A stretch of 64,000 nucleotides of DNA from Cyanophora paradoxa (taxonomy: Eukaryota > Glaucocystophyceae > Cyanophorales > Cyanophoraceae): NCBI GenBank assembly GCA_004431415.1, contig QPMI01000059.1, positions 282,819 to 346,818 on the forward strand. Direction: 5' to 3'. The position numbers were made by a program, and so were the translations under genes. Shown here piece by piece: positions 62,900 through 64,000 of this stretch. Under the pieces are notes generated by a model. It was not told the DNA's origin. It ran no database searches and saw nothing but the letters and a program-made list of their open reading frames with translations. Numbering within the stretch: the first letter of the stretch is position 1; each line of letters opens with the position of its first letter.

Positions 62900-63969
62900 T
62901 GCGTCGAACGCGACCTTCTTCTCCCCCTCGTCCAGGCCCGACTCCGGGCGGGTCGGCAACAGGTCCTGCGCCTCGCAGGGGCCGGCCTCTCGGCTCCCGT
63001 GGGGCACAGGTCTGGGCGGCTTTCCCCGGACAGCTGCACTACTGCGATCGCGAAAGCGGTGGCGGCTGCGGCGACCGCGTTGAGAGCGGGGCCGTCCCGG
63101 GGGTCCTGCAGCGCGGCGGCGTGCGCCGCGGCCGCTGCGGTGAAGGCTCGGAAGGTATCGTCGACCAACGCCTCGTCGCTGCGCACGATGCGCACACGGT
63201 ACACGTGCTTTTCCTTGCAAGCTCGGCGGGCGCCGGGGCCGCCGTGGGCCCCGACCCGTGGCCGCCGGTCGGCGCGGGAAGCAGTGCAGTCGCGGACGGG
63301 CGGCGGCGCCGCTTCGGGCAGCCTGCTCGAGCATGGCGCGCGCGATCGTGAAGGCGTTGGGGTCAGCCCAGGGCGCCGGCGTCGCGGGCGGCACGGGCGG
63401 GGCTGCAGCGGCGGCGGCGTGTTCTGCAAGCGCGCGGCGGACCGCGGCCTCGAGCGTCTGCGCCTGGGCCGGGCAGGACGCGGCCAGGTGGCCGGTTTTG
63501 CCGCAGTTGTAGCACGCCCGGGCCCTGCAGCTTGCTGGGGCGGGGGGCTCGAGCGGCCGTTCCCACCCTGCGGCGGGGGTAGAACCGGCGCTTCGGGTCA
63601 CGGTGCCTGCGCCCGTTGGCCCGCGGCGCTTGGCCGGGTTGATTGCCGACCACTCGGGCAGAGGCCGGGTTGGTCCGGCATCAAACGAGTAGTGCGACTC
63701 GCCGCAGTGGCACGCCGGGGCTTCTCGGGAGACCCCGGCCTTCAGGAAGTCTTTGATCTTCTGCTGATAGACCGGGTCGTCAAGGCGGGCGGCGGTGCGG
63801 ACGCCGACGGGTAGAGCGCGCGGACTACGACGAGGGGCTCGTCCCGAGCAATGAGCTGCAGGAACGAGATGACCTCGGCGTTCTGATCCTCGGCGTCGTC
63901 CGCGTCCCACCCGTACGCGTTTGCCTCAAGCTCTGCGATCTCGGCTTCCGACACCGTCGTCGCGAGCAT
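62741..63969 (-). pseudogene. CCHC zinc-knuckle gag-like ORF, frameshifted
   Basis: A gag-type zinc knuckle, CYNCGKTGHLAASC (C-x2-C-x4-H-x4-C), is encoded at about 63470-63515. Upstream in the same frame is LDDPVYQQKIKDFLKAGVSR and a Cys/His pair (CHCGESH). Before that, in another frame, a start Met at 63969 opens an acidic segment (VSEAEIAELEANAYGWDADD). Downstream it degenerates into repeats of DAALEE-ALLLAAAPD. This is the usual nucleocapsid end of a retroelement gag. Its position 9 kb upstream of the protease is odd for a single element. Confidence 0.65.
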
Positions 63970-64000
63970 GATGCGCGTGCCCGCGCCGGCGCCCGCGTCG

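Larger units (their letters stand above)
47500..64000 (-). mobile_element. large decayed Ty3/gypsy-like retroelement (right end outside window)
   Basis: On the minus strand, going leftwards, I can read gag-like low-complexity sequence, a retropepsin motif, reverse transcriptase, RNase H, then integrase. RNase H before integrase is the Ty3/gypsy order. The coding frame jumps repeatedly (for example near 54050, 52345, 51700, 51435 and 49165), while host genes keep perfect phases, so the element is probably inactive. The left limit (about 47.5 kb) is inferred. The right part (57.7-64 kb) may be the 5' portion of the same element or a second one. No LTR pair or target-site duplication can be seen. 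Confidence 0.75.

Overview
The window looks like nuclear DNA from a GC-rich unicellular eukaryote, most likely an alga or related protist. Nearly every gene is broken into many short exons. Donors are mostly GTGCG or GTACC, acceptors mostly GCAG, and a minority of introns are GC-AG. Introns carry long poly-C runs. I could not fix the lineage; a haptophyte or pelagophyte-like alga is a guess from base composition, GC-AG introns and the gene families. I read exons by eye and joined them by splice sites, intron phase and family motifs. Spans below therefore include introns, and most phases agree exactly from exon to exon.

Layout. 1-1478 (-): 3' part of a gene built of tandem phase-1 microexons encoding QDWQN/QDFQ/QERYG repeats. 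2740-8398 (-): APC-type amino-acid permease in 21 exons. 8690-9817 (+): membrane-anchored OTU-like cysteine protease, divergent from the permease. 10157-12075 (-): secreted permuted papain-like (YiiX-type) hydrolase, convergent with the OTU gene. 12277-14330 (+): polytopic membrane protein of the FTPAG-FSIWG group, often named tryptophan-rich sensory protein. 15437-28002 (+): very large Pmp-like surface protein with signal peptide, right-handed beta-helix, Cys-rich stalk, membrane region and disordered tail. 28718-33787 (+): TPR/Sel1/MYND protein. 34609-40194 (+): VIT-vWA protein with a degraded metal site. 41290-44389 (+): glutamate dehydrogenase. 45508-47264 (+): coiled-coil protein of unknown function.

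From about 47.5 kb to the right edge the minus strand holds a large, frameshifted Ty3/gypsy-like retroelement. Its order is gag-like, protease, reverse transcriptase, RNase H, an unusual spacer, then integrase. Upstream of it (57.7-64 kb) lie unrecognised frameshifted ORFs and a CCHC zinc-knuckle ORF, which may be the 5' part of the same element or a second one.

The cellular genes do not form a pathway. Several encode membrane or secreted proteins (permease, FTPAG protein, beta-helix protein, secreted hydrolase). The most notable structural signal is that many of the longer introns contain extra copies of the neighbouring exon-intron junction, as if introns grow by local duplication across splice sites.
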